Shown piece by piece: positions 17,230 to 25,591 of a stretch of DNA of 64,000 bases. A program made the translations under genes and the position numbers. Positions within the stretch are counted from its first letter, which is position 1. The number at the start of each line of letters is the position of its first letter. Source of the stretch: Thermococcus sp. 21S7 (lineage in GTDB: Archaea > Methanobacteriota_B > Thermococci > Thermococcales > Thermococcaceae); the NCBI RefSeq assembly GCF_012027615.1, contig NZ_SNUT01000001.1, forward strand, positions 496,001 through 560,000, read 5' to 3'. The notes under the pieces are model-generated. The model worked only from the letters and a program-made list of their open reading frames with translations. It ran no database searches and was not told where the DNA came from.

Positions 17230-18522
17230 ATGAACGCGTCGAACTTTCACCGCGATAACTTTCCAGGCAACGGAAAGATAGAGGTCATCCCGAAGGTTCC
17301 CCTCACGAGGGAAACCCTTCCCCTGGCTTACACGCCCGGCGTCGCCGAGGCCTCACGCGCGATAGCGGAAGAGCCAGAGAAGGCCTTCGAATACACCAAC
17401 AGGGGCAACATGATAGCCGTAATCAGCGACGGGACGAGGGTTTTGGGTCTCGGCGACATAGGTCCCCTCGCGGCCCTGCCAGTGATGGAAGGGAAAGCGC
17501 TGCTCTTCAAGGCCTTCGGCGGCGTTGATGCGTTTCCGCTCGTCCTGGCCGAAAAGGCTCCCGAGCGGTTCATCGAGGTCGTTAAGGCCGTCTCGCCCTC
17601 TTTCGGCGGGATAAACCTTGAGGACATCGCCTCTCCCAAGTGCTTCTACATCCTTGAGCGGTTGAGGGAGGAACTCGATATCCCCGTCTTCCACGACGAC
17701 CAGCAGGGCACCGCGAGCGTCGTTTTAGCTGGCTTAATCAACGCCCTCAAAGTCGTCGGCAAGAGGCTCGATGAGGTAGGCATCGCGCTCTTTGGGGCCG
17801 GAGCCGCTGGCTTCGCGACACTCAGGCTCCTCATCAAAGCGGGGGTTAAGCCGAAAAACGTCCGCGTCGTCGAACTGGTGAACGGGGAGCCAAGGGTTCT
17901 AACGCCGGATTTGCCTCTTGAGGAGCTGTTCCCGTACAGGGGCGAACTGCTCTCCAAGACGAACGGTGAGGGAATCGAGGGCGGCCCGGCGGAGGCACTC
18001 AAGGGGGCGGACGTTCTCATTTCCTTCACGAGGCCCGGGCCGGGCGTCATAAAGCCGGAGTGGATTGAGGGGATGGCCGACGACGCGGTAGTCTTCCCGC
18101 TGGCCAATCCAGTTCCGGAGATACTCCCGGATGAGGCGAGGAAGGCCGGAGCGAGGATAGTCGCCACAGGGAGGAGCGATTATCCGAACCAGATAAACAA
18201 CCTCCTCGGCTTCCCCGCCATATTCCGGGGGGCGCTCGACGTGAGGGCCAGGACGATAACGGACGACATGATAATAGCGGCATCAAAGGCGATGGCCTCG
18301 GTCATAGAGCCGAGCGAGGAGGAGATAATCCCCTCGCCGTTCCATCCGGAGGTTCACCCGGCGGTGGCAAAAGCTGTTGCAGAGGAGGCCATGCAGGAAG
18401 GAGTCGCGAGGGTTCGCGTTAATCCCGAGGACATCGAAGGAAAGCTACGGGAATGGAGGGAGTTCTACGAGAAGAACATCGTCCCACTGAACGAGAGGAG
18501 GAAAGCCTATGGGGCGCATTGA
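17230..18522 (+). CDS. Malic enzyme (oxaloacetate-decarboxylating malate dehydrogenase)
   Basis: The product is 430 residues, the usual length for the short archaeal/bacterial type. It contains YTPGVAEASRAI, the metal and catalytic stretch PVMEGKALLFKAFGGVDAFP, IPVFHDDQQGTASVVLAGLI and the nucleotide-binding GxGxxG segment IALFGAGAAGFATL. It converts malate to pyruvate and CO2 with NAD(P). Start ATG 17230 has GGTGG five bases upstream and CTTTTAAC near 17190 as TATA box; the open frame extends upstream but without support. With the fumarase subunits close by, it can turn fumarate into pyruvate. The cofactor choice cannot be settled by eye. Confidence 0.92.
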   Translation: MNASNFHRDNFPGNGKIEVIPKVPLTRETLPLAYTPGVAEASRAIAEEPEKAFEYTNRGNMIAVISDGTRVLGLGDIGPLAALPVMEGKALLFKAFGGVDAFPLVLAEKAPERFIEVVKAVSPSFGGINLEDIASPKCFYILERLREELDIPVFHDDQQGTASVVLAGLINALKVVGKRLDEVGIALFGAGAAGFATLRLLIKAGVKPKNVRVVELVNGEPRVLTPDLPLEELFPYRGELLSKTNGEGIEGGPAEALKGADVLISFTRPGPGVIKPEWIEGMADDAVVFPLANPVPEILPDEARKAGARIVATGRSDYPNQINNLLGFPAIFRGALDVRARTITDDMIIAASKAMASVIEPSEEEIIPSPFHPEVHPAVAKAVAEEAMQEGVARVRVNPEDIEGKLREWREFYEKNIVPLNERRKAYGAH

Positions 18523-18967
18523 AGAGCTTATCGAGCTCCTGGGTATGAGGAGGCATCCAGAGGGCGGATACTACGCAGAGGTCTACCGCTCTCCCGTGGA
18601 GGTCGCTCACAGTGGGAAGACTCGAAAGGCTGTGAGTGCGATATACTTCCTCCTGCCGCGCGGGGAGGTCAGCAGGCCCCACAGGATTCTCTCTGACGAA
18701 CTCTGGCACGTCTACGAGGGCGAACTTGAACTGGTCTGGGCGGACGAAGGGTTTCATCGAACGAGGCTGGGAAGGGTTCGGGAGGGCGTTAAAGCTTTCG
18801 CCGTCGTTCCTGCCGGGGCCTGGCAGGCGGCAAGGCCCCTCTCCGAATATGCCCTCGCCGGATGCACGGTTTCACCGGCCTTTGAGTGGGATGAGTTCGA
18901 ACTCGCCGAGGGCGAAGTTTTGGAGGGGCTCCTAGAGAGGTTCCCGGAGTTCAAGGAGTTCGTCTAA
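18509..18967 (+). CDS. Cupin-fold DUF985 family protein
   Basis: The product is 152 residues, beginning MGRIEELIELLGMRRHPEGG and containing FLLPRGEVSRPHRILSDELW and the cupin-type end VPAGAWQAARPLSEYALAGC. This is the DUF985 (cupin_5) pattern, a small beta-barrel that may bind metal or sugar nucleotides. The ATG lies 14 bases inside the end of the malic enzyme gene, so the two are coupled. The function is not established. Confidence 0.8.
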   Translation: MGRIEELIELLGMRRHPEGGYYAEVYRSPVEVAHSGKTRKAVSAIYFLLPRGEVSRPHRILSDELWHVYEGELELVWADEGFHRTRLGRVREGVKAFAVVPAGAWQAARPLSEYALAGCTVSPAFEWDEFELAEGEVLEGLLERFPEFKEFV

Positions 18968-19484
18968 GGTAGAGGCTCCCTCCACGGGCATCTATCGCCA
19001 CCAGCAGCGGGAAATCCTCGACTTCAAGAACCCACACCGCCTCCGGAACCCCCAGTTCCTCCAGCCAGAGGACGTCAACGACGCGCTTTATGCTCTTCGC
19101 CGCGAGGGAGCCAGCCCCACCGGTGAAGGCGAAGTAAACGGCGCGGCCTTTAAACGGCGTCGGATTCATCCCTCCCTTCCCGATTATCCCGCGGACGCCG
19201 AGGGAGAGAATCCCGCCGAGGTAGCGGTTCATCCTCGCGCTGGTCGTGGGGCCGGCAGAGACGACCTCATAGCCCCCGCCGTCTTTCCTCACCACGGGCC
19301 CGCAGTGGTATATCACCGCGCCCACAAGGTCGAGGGGAAGTTCCCCTCTCTCAGCCAGCTCAAGGATTTTCCTGTGCGCCAAATCCCTGGCGGTGTAAAC
19401 CGTCCCGGAGAGGTGAACCACATCGCCGGCCCTGAGATTCAGGACGTCCTCCTCCGTCAGGGGAGTTCTCAGCTTCACTGCCAA
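18951..19484 (-). CDS. fumB: Fumarate hydratase class I, beta subunit
   Basis: The product is 177 residues and matches the C-terminal (beta) half of class I fumarase/tartrate dehydratase (LRAGDVVHLSGTVYTARDLA, AVIYHCGPVV, SAGPTTSARMNRYL, IGKGGMN). With the alpha subunit it forms the iron-sulfur fumarase that interconverts fumarate and malate. The start lies inside the end of the alpha gene (10-base overlap), and the gene's end overlaps the convergent DUF985 gene by 17 bases. Confidence 0.92.
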   Translation of the reverse strand: MAVKLRTPLTEEDVLNLRAGDVVHLSGTVYTARDLAHRKILELAERGELPLDLVGAVIYHCGPVVRKDGGGYEVVSAGPTTSARMNRYLGGILSLGVRGIIGKGGMNPTPFKGRAVYFAFTGGAGSLAAKSIKRVVDVLWLEELGVPEAVWVLEVEDFPLLVAIDARGGSLYLRRTP

Positions 19485-20329
19485 ACCTCAATCCCCCCAT
19501 CCGGCTTTATCCTGAGGAAAGCCCTCCTGTTGGCCCAGCACTGGACCACCAAACCGACCGGAAAGCTCGCGGGGTGCCTGTGGGCGACCTCGATTTTGAC
19601 GTCCAGCGCGGTGGTTCTGCCCCCCATGCCCATCGGACCTATCCCGAGGGAGTTGACCTCCTCCAGGAGCTCAGCCTCGATTTCCGCTATTCTACCGTCG
19701 GGATTCCTCTCCCCAACCCTCCTGAGCAGGGCCCTCTTGGCCAGACTCAGCGAGAGGTCAGCGCCTCCGCCCACACCTATCCCCAGTATTACCGGCGGAC
19801 ACGGCTTGCCGCCGCATTCCCTGACCCGTTCGAGGACGAAGCGCCTCACCCCATCCCATCCCTCGCCAGGGGTCAGCATGGCAAGGGCGGAGCAGTTCTC
19901 GCTGCCGCCACCCTTGGGGAGAACTGCCATCTCGATTTCGCTCCCCTCAACGAGCTCCCAGTGGACCACAGGGACAAACCGACCGGTGTTGTCCCCGGAG
20001 TTCTTCCCGTTCAGAACATCGACGGCGTTGGGCCTGAGCGGAACCTCCCGCGTCGCCCTCCTCGCCGCCTCGACTATCGCCCCCTCCAGCCCGCGAAGGT
20101 AAGGACTCTCAACCCCCGCCCTCACGAAGAACGTGAGCGTTCCCGTGTCCTGGCAGACGGGGATTGAGCCATCCCTCCCAATTTTCACCGCCTTCAGAAT
20201 GTTTGCGAGGTTGAAGCGCGCTATCTCGCTCTTCTCAAACCCGTAGGCCTTTCTGAGAGCCAAAACAACGTCGTCAGGAATCCTCGTAACGGCCAGTCTT
20301 ATCGCCTCGACGATGGCATCGACAAGCAA
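19475..20329 (-). CDS. fumA: Fumarate hydratase class I, alpha subunit
   Basis: The product is 284 residues with the three cysteines that bind the 4Fe-4S cluster in recognisable contexts: PVCQDTGTLTFF, SENCSALAML and RECGGKPCPP. This is the N-terminal half of class I fumarase as a separate subunit, usual in archaea. The start appears to be TTG at 20329, with AGGTGAG seven bases upstream; no ATG is better placed. It is co-transcribed with the beta subunit. Together with the malic enzyme it links fumarate, released in purine and arginine synthesis, to pyruvate. Confidence 0.92.
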   Translation of the reverse strand: MLVDAIVEAIRLAVTRIPDDVVLALRKAYGFEKSEIARFNLANILKAVKIGRDGSIPVCQDTGTLTFFVRAGVESPYLRGLEGAIVEAARRATREVPLRPNAVDVLNGKNSGDNTGRFVPVVHWELVEGSEIEMAVLPKGGGSENCSALAMLTPGEGWDGVRRFVLERVRECGGKPCPPVILGIGVGGGADLSLSLAKRALLRRVGERNPDGRIAEIEAELLEEVNSLGIGPMGMGGRTTALDVKIEVAHRHPASFPVGLVVQCWANRRAFLRIKPDGGIEVWQ

Positions 20330-20344
20330 TTGGCACTCACCTGT

Positions 20345-21637
20345 CTAAAGGTTGGGGTTTTGATTAAAAAGTTTGACGTGGGAATTTAAAAGCCATCTCC
20401 ACAGCGGGACGGCCTTAACCGTTAGGTTGTCCCGCCTTATTTCCCCCGAGTAGTCCCACGTCACCAGCGTCCCCCTCTTCACACCAAACAGTTCCATAAC
20501 CCTGAAAAGGTTCTCCACCTCCCTTGAAGCTACTTCATCCTCACTTGAGGCATACGTAACCTGTATGAGTTCGGTCTCTCCTTTATCCCTCACGACAAAG
20601 TCCACCTCGCCTTTGGTGTCCCGATAATGGTAGAGTTCAACACTGGGTCTCTTGTAATATTTGAACCGCAGGAGTTCAATGAAAACTGCGTTCTCCATGA
20701 GTCTGCCGATGTTTTCCGAAACCTTTGGTAGGACAGCGTTGAGCATTCCAGTGTCAACTGCGTAGACCTTCTTATCGCTCCTCACAACTTCTTTGGGCTT
20801 GAAGGAGAACTTGGGAAGCTCAAAAATCAGGTAGGCCGACTGCAGGTACTCAACGTAGTTCTTGACCGTCTCGACGTTCCCTATCCCGAGGGCGTTTTTT
20901 GTCTTGCGATATGTAAATCGTCCGGCGAAGTTCGAGAAGAGGTAAAAGGCGACCTCCTTCAGCTCACGGACGTTTCTAAGGCCGTAGCGAACTATGACGT
21001 CCCTCGTGATGATATCGTTGTAGAGATTTATGAGGTACTCCCTGCCGAAGCGCAGGGCCTCCGGGAAGCCACCGCGTTCGATATATTCAAGCAAAGCCCT
21101 CTTTATCTGCGCCTCGTCCTTTGTCGTCCTAACCTCCGGCTCAACTCCACTGTAGGTCAGAAACTCCCTGAATGAGAAGGGCAGAAGGGCGTAGCTCAGA
21201 TACCTCCCGGTCAAATAAGTAGAAAACTCCCTCGAAAGCAGGCGGGCGTTGCTTCCGGTAACGACTGTAGGATAGCTCTCCCTTAAAGCTGAGACCATTC
21301 TCTCCCAGCCCTCGACCTCCTGAACCTCATCGAGGACTATGTAATCGAAGTCTCCAAAAAGCTCGTAGCCTGCCTGAACGAGTTTTTTGTAGTCCCCAAT
21401 CGAAAAGCCCGCCATCGCGGGGTCTTCAAAGTTGATGTAGAGTACCTTTCCAGGGAGGGTCGCCGAGAGAACGGATTTTCCGGAGCGCCTCGGCCCCGTT
21501 ATTATGTGGGCCGTTGGGCTGAAGTTTTCCAGAATCTTTCCCCTCAGCTCCCGCTCGACGATGTTCTCCCTTTCGAGCTTCTCGCTCAGGGTCTCCCACT
21601 GGTCGGCCAAAACCCTCTTGAGTTCTTCAACGTTCAT
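20345..21637 (-). CDS. AAA ATPase with C-terminal DUF4143 domain
   Basis: The product is 430 residues. It carries Walker A (TGPRRSGKSVLSA, about 45-57), Walker B (YIVLDEVQEVEGWERM) and sensor TGSNARLLS. A C-terminal DUF4143 nuclease-like domain follows (ELYHYRDTKGEVDFVVRDKG, with the E-V-D-F-V core). Genes of this kind are abundant and often strain-specific in archaea, and their role is unknown. Its codon use is more AT-rich than its neighbours, which fits lateral gain. The promoter region carries a striking array of three palindromes at 21665-21756, one of which covers the TATA region. Confidence 0.85.
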   Translation of the reverse strand: MNVEELKRVLADQWETLSEKLERENIVERELRGKILENFSPTAHIITGPRRSGKSVLSATLPGKVLYINFEDPAMAGFSIGDYKKLVQAGYELFGDFDYIVLDEVQEVEGWERMVSALRESYPTVVTGSNARLLSREFSTYLTGRYLSYALLPFSFREFLTYSGVEPEVRTTKDEAQIKRALLEYIERGGFPEALRFGREYLINLYNDIITRDVIVRYGLRNVRELKEVAFYLFSNFAGRFTYRKTKNALGIGNVETVKNYVEYLQSAYLIFELPKFSFKPKEVVRSDKKVYAVDTGMLNAVLPKVSENIGRLMENAVFIELLRFKYYKRPSVELYHYRDTKGEVDFVVRDKGETELIQVTYASSEDEVASREVENLFRVMELFGVKRGTLVTWDYSGEIRRDNLTVKAVPLWRWLLNSHVKLFNQNPNL

Positions 21638-21659
21638 GGGCTAAACTGATACGAACTTC

Positions 21660-21668
21660 CTATAAAGT
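21660..21668 (-). promoter_or_regulatory. TATA box of the DUF4143 ATPase gene
   Basis: CTTTATAGG type element on the minus strand, about 25-30 bases before the ATG at 21637. It is partly covered by the first palindrome of the array (21665-21690), so a protein bound there would compete with the basal factors. Confidence 0.5.
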
Positions 21669-21756
21669 TTACCATTATAGCGGTAAACTTTCTATCAAAA
21701 TTGTACCACCATACTGGTAAACTTTTCCTGTGAACTTTACCGGTATGCTGGTAAAG
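21665..21756. repeat. Array of three palindromes, 34-base period (candidate operator)
   Basis: Three inverted repeats share the plan TTTACC-N8-GGTAAA. Unit 1 (21665-21690) is a perfect 9-base-arm palindrome, AAGTTTACC and GGTAAACTT, around ATTATAGC. Unit 2 (21700-21724) has an imperfect left arm TTGTACC and right arm GGTAAACTT. Unit 3 (21735-21756) has CTTTACC and GGTAAAG. Each spacer is exactly 8 bases, and the unit centres (about 21677.5, 21711.5 and 21745.5) are exactly 34 bases apart. Position and symmetry suggest a cooperative protein-binding site that controls the ATPase gene. The binding protein is unknown. Confidence 0.75.
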
Positions 21757-21791
21757 ATTTGCGAGAACCCAATGATGAACTAAAGGAAAGA

Positions 21792-21805
21792 AGGGCATCA
21801 GCCCT
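21792..21805 (-). terminator. Hairpin at the 3' end of serA
   Basis: AGGGC-ATCA-GCCCT forms a 5-base-pair hairpin overlapping the stop codon of serA; downstream on the minus strand the sequence is T-rich (CTTCTTTCCTTT). This fits an archaeal terminator, though T-richness matters more than the hairpin. Confidence 0.4.
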
Positions 21806-22715
21806 TTAGAGCCTCGACTATCTGCTCCGCGACCTGGACTCCAGCGCGCATCTGGGCCTCGACGGTAGAGGCACCGATGTGCGGGGTCAGAACCACGTTG
21901 TCGAGCTTGGTGAGCGGGTGGTCGGCCGGGAGCGGCTCCTCCTCGAAGACGTCCAGGCCGGCACCGGCGATCCAGCCTTCCTGGAGGGCCTTAACGAGGG
22001 CGTTTGTGTCGACAACCGCTCCCCTCGCCGCGTTTATGAGTATCGCCGTCGGCTTCATGAGCTTGAGGCGCTCCTCATTTATGAGGTGGTATGTTTGCTC
22101 TATTAACGGAACGTGGAGCGTGACGACGTCGCTCTCCTTCAGAAGGGTTTCGAGGTCAACGAACTTTCCTCCAACCTCCTTGGCCCTTTCATCATTCGGG
22201 TAGGGGTCATAGAGGAGAACCTTCATGCCGAGGGCGTGGGCTATCCTGGCGACCTCGTAGCCTATCCTTCCGAAGCCGACGACTCCAAGGGTCTTGCCCT
22301 CAAGCTCGATTCCCATGGCCTGCTTCTTGGCCCAGGTTCCCTCGCGCATCTTCCTGTCGGCGAAGGCTATCTTCCTGGCCACGTTGAAGGTGAGCGCTAT
22401 GGCCAGCTCGGCGACGCTCCTTGAGCTTGCACCGGGGCTGTTGACGACCTTAATGCCCCTCTCCTTGGCGGCCTCAAGGTCGATGTTGTCCAGCCCGACG
22501 CCGGCCCTTCCGATGACCTTGAGCTTCGGAGCGGCCTCGATGACCTTCCGGGTCACCTTCGGTTTGCTCCTGACGATTATAGCCTCAACGTCCCCGACGA
22601 GCTCCAGAAGGCGGGCCTCATCGGGATACTCCTCGTAAAGAACCTCAAAACCGGCGTTCTTCAAAACTTCCAGAGCCTTCTCGTGCAGCGGCGCCGCAAC
22701 CAAAACCTTTGCCAT
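21798..22715 (-). CDS. serA: D-3-phosphoglycerate dehydrogenase
   Basis: The product is 305 residues and belongs to the D-2-hydroxyacid dehydrogenase family. It carries the NAD-binding GVVGFGRIGYEVARIA, the catalytic Arg region INAARGAVVDT, the Glu in DVFEEEPLP and the catalytic His in VLTPHIGAST. It catalyses the first step of serine synthesis from 3-phosphoglycerate. There is no C-terminal ACT domain, as is usual for the short archaeal type. ATG 22715 is selected because AGGTGA lies five bases upstream. The gene starts ten bases after the KPR-DUF47 gene and is probably co-transcribed with it. Confidence 0.9.
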   Translation of the reverse strand: MAKVLVAAPLHEKALEVLKNAGFEVLYEEYPDEARLLELVGDVEAIIVRSKPKVTRKVIEAAPKLKVIGRAGVGLDNIDLEAAKERGIKVVNSPGASSRSVAELAIALTFNVARKIAFADRKMREGTWAKKQAMGIELEGKTLGVVGFGRIGYEVARIAHALGMKVLLYDPYPNDERAKEVGGKFVDLETLLKESDVVTLHVPLIEQTYHLINEERLKLMKPTAILINAARGAVVDTNALVKALQEGWIAGAGLDVFEEEPLPADHPLTKLDNVVLTPHIGASTVEAQMRAGVQVAEQIVEALKG

Positions 22716-22725
22716 CTCCATCACC

Positions 22726-24306
22726 TCATCCCCTTCTTTTTATAGCCATGAGCATGACCTGATCCGAGGCGTCCTCCGCCCTGTCGGCGATATCGCCGAT
22801 CTTCGTCAGTATCTGGTTCCACACCAGCTTTGCATAGGTCGTAACGGTCTCGCTCTCAAAAACTTTGCCCTTGACGTCGTACTCAACTTCATCGGCCTTT
22901 TCTTCGGCGTCCTCAACGGCTTTGGCCAGCTCTATCGCCCTGTCAACGTCGGAGTTGAGAGCATTGACGGCCTTCTCAAGGAGGGCATAGCCCTCTATCG
23001 CCGACTCAACGAGTTCCATAATCTCTCCCTTGAGCTCCATCGGCGCCTTCGGCTTCGCCAGAATCAGTGTATGAGCCGCACTCTCGGCCGCATCGGCAAC
23101 CTGGTCAATTAGCTCGCTCAGCCTCACGTAGTCCCCCCTGTTGGCGGGCAGAAATGCACCCTCGTAGAGCATCGTCTCTATGCTCCTCCTGAGCGTGTCG
23201 GCCTTGCTCTCAAGCTGGTCAACCTCCCTCTCGAAGGCCCTGGCCCTCTCAAAATCTCCGTCGAGGTAAGCGTTCATGAGCTCCCTGAAGGCGACCAGAG
23301 ACTCCTTAACGACCTCAAGGTGCCTCTCGATGGCCTCAAAGACGCTGCTCTCCTTACCACCGAATATGGGCATTTTCCCTCCCCCGCGATAACTTCCAAC
23401 CGGGGGTTTATCTACTTTGCCCTCCTTTGCCTTGATGAGTGCCCAGAGGAGCTCGTTCCTGGGAGCCTCAAGACCAACGGAACCGGCGTACTCCACGATT
23501 TTGCCGTGGATGTAGTCAACCTCCGTCCTCTTGCCCCGCCTTATGTCCTGAAGGGTGGAGTTGTAGTTCTCCCCAGTGCGCTCTATCGTATCCCACAGGA
23601 GCTCAAGCGGGTGTATCTCGAACTCGATGCCGAGCCGCTGGGCAACGGTGCAGCCTTCGCGGGCTATCTCTATGGAGATGGCCTCAAGATATGGGTCGTC
23701 CTTTAGAAATCCGTTTTTGACCTCAAGAACCGTGCCGAGGCCGTTTATCACTGAGTTGACTATGGTCTTCGCCCACTTCCAGCCGTTCACACTCTCCGTG
23801 ACGTGGGTCTCCAAACCGGAGGCGTTGAAAACCTCTGCGACCTTTCCGACGAAGGGGTCGCTTCCGGTGGGGTACTTTCCGATGACGGTGATGCCCCTTC
23901 CAGTCCACCTCACGTGCCCCCACTCGACCAGCATCGCCCCGTTGGTGGTTATCCCCCCCATGACGTTGGGGGTGACCTTCAAAGCCAGCTCCTCGTTGCC
24001 CAGACCGTTCTGGATGCTGAGTATCCATGTTTCCGGCCCGATGCAGTTGCGCGCGCACTCAAGGGCGGTCTTGGTCGAATAGGACTTGGTCGAGAGTATC
24101 AGGAGCTCGGGGGGCTCGCTCGGGGCGTGGCGGCTCGCCTTCGGATGAACCGTGAACTCTTCAAATCCAGAAACGTGCAGTCCGTTCTCGTTTATAGCCC
24201 TCACCTGCTCTTCCCTTCCTATGAGAAGGACGTCGTTGCCCGCTCTGGAGAGCAAAGCTCCGAAGAGCGAGCCTATGCTCCCCGCGCCGAGTACGTAAAT
24301 CCTCAT
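22726..24306 (-). CDS. Ketopantoate reductase fused in frame to a DUF47/PhoU-like domain
   Basis: The open frame of 526 residues joins two proteins. Residues 1-311 are 2-dehydropantoate 2-reductase: [17 protein letters not shown] for NADP binding, then ILSTKSYST and [20 protein letters not shown] with the catalytic Lys. This enzyme makes pantoate for CoA synthesis. Residues 312-526 ([20 protein letters not shown] and following helices) are a DUF47/TIGR00153 PhoU-like helical protein. The codon for residue 312 is an ATG at 23373 preceded by GGGGGAGGGAAA, a strong ribosome binding site. In relatives these are expected as two separate genes, so this is either a true fusion or a read-through with independent internal initiation. 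See findings. Confidence 0.85.
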   Translation of the reverse strand: MRIYVLGAGSIGSLFGALLSRAGNDVLLIGREEQVRAINENGLHVSGFEEFTVHPKASRHAPSEPPELLILSTKSYSTKTALECARNCIGPETWILSIQNGLGNEELALKVTPNVMGGITTNGAMLVEWGHVRWTGRGITVIGKYPTGSDPFVGKVAEVFNASGLETHVTESVNGWKWAKTIVNSVINGLGTVLEVKNGFLKDDPYLEAISIEIAREGCTVAQRLGIEFEIHPLELLWDTIERTGENYNSTLQDIRRGKRTEVDYIHGKIVEYAGSVGLEAPRNELLWALIKAKEGKVDKPPVGSYRGGGKMPIFGGKESSVFEAIERHLEVVKESLVAFRELMNAYLDGDFERARAFEREVDQLESKADTLRRSIETMLYEGAFLPANRGDYVRLSELIDQVADAAESAAHTLILAKPKAPMELKGEIMELVESAIEGYALLEKAVNALNSDVDRAIELAKAVEDAEEKADEVEYDVKGKVFESETVTTYAKLVWNQILTKIGDIADRAEDASDQVMLMAIKRRG

Positions 24307-24351
24307 GACACCACCAAAACCGTTTAAAGAGCCGCCCTTAAATGCCTACCG

Positions 24352-25077
24352 ATGATTTCGATAGTGCTCGTTGAGCCGGAGGGGCCGGCGAACATCGGAA
24401 TGGTGGCAAGGACGATGAAGAACTTCGGGTTCTCCAGCCTAGTCCTTGTCAACCCGAACATTACGGAGGAGAGCTACAGCTACGCAGTCCACGCGGTGGA
24501 GGTTCTCGAAAACGCAATGATAGTTGAGAGCTTTGAGGAGGCACTGGGGCTCTTCGACGTTGCCGTTGGAACCACGGGCAAGCCCGGAAAAACCTACATC
24601 CCCGAAAGGGCGCCCCTGATGCCCTGGGAGCTGAGGGAAACTCTACGGGGATATTCCGGAAGGGTCGGCATCTTCTTCGGCAGGGAAAGCATCGGGCTGA
24701 AAAACGATGAGCTGAATAGGCTCGACTTCACGGTAACGATTCCGACTAGCGAGGCCTATCCCGTTATGAATTTAGCTCAGGCCGCTGCGGTTATACTCTA
24801 CGAGCTTTCGAAAGCCAAACCGGAGCCGGTTGTCGATGCCCTGGAGCCAGCAACGGAGCGGGAGAAGGAAGAGCTCGTTAAAATCTGGGCGAAACTCCTT
24901 GAGGTTCTCAACTACCCGAAGGACGCCGAGAGAAGGGAGGTCTTCGTCAAGGTCTTTAGAAAAGCCGTCGGAAAGGCCTTCCTCTACGGAAGGGAGGTTC
25001 ACACGCTCATCGGGCCGATAAGGAGGGCGGCCCTCAGACTGGGGGAATGCGGAGATGCTGAGCGTCGAGAGGTTTGA
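24352..25077 (+). CDS. TrmJ-like SPOUT RNA 2'-O-methyltransferase
   Basis: The product is 241 residues. It begins MISIVLVEPEGPANIGMVAR and has the SPOUT knot signatures GIFFGRESIGLKNDELNRLD and TSEAYPVMNLAQAAAVILYE. Archaeal TrmJ methylates the ribose of C32 in tRNAs with S-adenosylmethionine; assignment to that position is by family. The start lies right after a probable TATA-like GTTTAAAGAG. It overlaps the methyltransferase gene downstream by 23 bases. Confidence 0.88.
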   Translation: MISIVLVEPEGPANIGMVARTMKNFGFSSLVLVNPNITEESYSYAVHAVEVLENAMIVESFEEALGLFDVAVGTTGKPGKTYIPERAPLMPWELRETLRGYSGRVGIFFGRESIGLKNDELNRLDFTVTIPTSEAYPVMNLAQAAAVILYELSKAKPEPVVDALEPATEREKEELVKIWAKLLEVLNYPKDAERREVFVKVFRKAVGKAFLYGREVHTLIGPIRRAALRLGECGDAERREV

Positions 25078-25591
25078 GGTAGCCGGCAGAGGGGTGTGGA
25101 TAGGAGTAATCCACGCCGAAAAAATCCAGGGTATAACATTCTCCCTGGAGAGGGAACAGTTCGAGAGGAACATAAAGCGCCTCACGGGCTTTCTGGAGAG
25201 GCGGGGCGTTGAGGTAAACACAGAACCAGCGAAGAGCGGGTATCCCTCCCTCGTGAGGGACGTTATCCTGGGCGGGATGGAGAACTCGGAGGTTCTTGGG
25301 GAGCTGTCCTTTGAGGGCATTACACCCTTCGAGAGGCGGGTTTACGAATGGCTCACGAAAAACGTTAAAAGAGGGAGCGTTATAACCTACGGTAGCCTTG
25401 CAAAGGCCGTTGGTACCTCGCCAAGGGCGGTCGGCGGGGCCATGAAGAGGAACCCGTATCCGATAGTCGTCCCCTGTCACAGGGTGGTCGCCCACGATGG
25501 CATCGGTTACTACACTCCGAGGCTGGAGGAAAAGATGTTCCTGCTCGAAATTGAGGGGGTGAAAGAATGGACAAACTCAAGGCGTACCTGA
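25055..25591 (+). CDS. ogt: O6-methylguanine-DNA methyltransferase
   Basis: The product is 178 residues. It carries the suicide-enzyme motif PCHRV with the acceptor Cys141 (PIVVPCHRVVAHDGIG) and the helix-turn-helix RAVGGAMKRNP with the arginine finger. It moves alkyl groups from O6-methylguanine in DNA to its own cysteine. The start ATG lies 23 bases inside the previous gene, preceded by GGGGGAATGCGGAG. It overlaps the next gene by 25 bases, so the three form a compact unit of repair, RNA modification and an unknown protein. Confidence 0.93.
   Translation: MLSVERFEVAGRGVWIGVIHAEKIQGITFSLEREQFERNIKRLTGFLERRGVEVNTEPAKSGYPSLVRDVILGGMENSEVLGELSFEGITPFERRVYEWLTKNVKRGSVITYGSLAKAVGTSPRAVGGAMKRNPYPIVVPCHRVVAHDGIGYYTPRLEEKMFLLEIEGVKEWTNSRRT

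Noticed and set aside
21665-21756. Small CRISPR-like array
   Set aside because: Only three units with imperfect, palindromic repeats and 8-base inner spacers; repeats differ from each other and there are no cas genes in the window.
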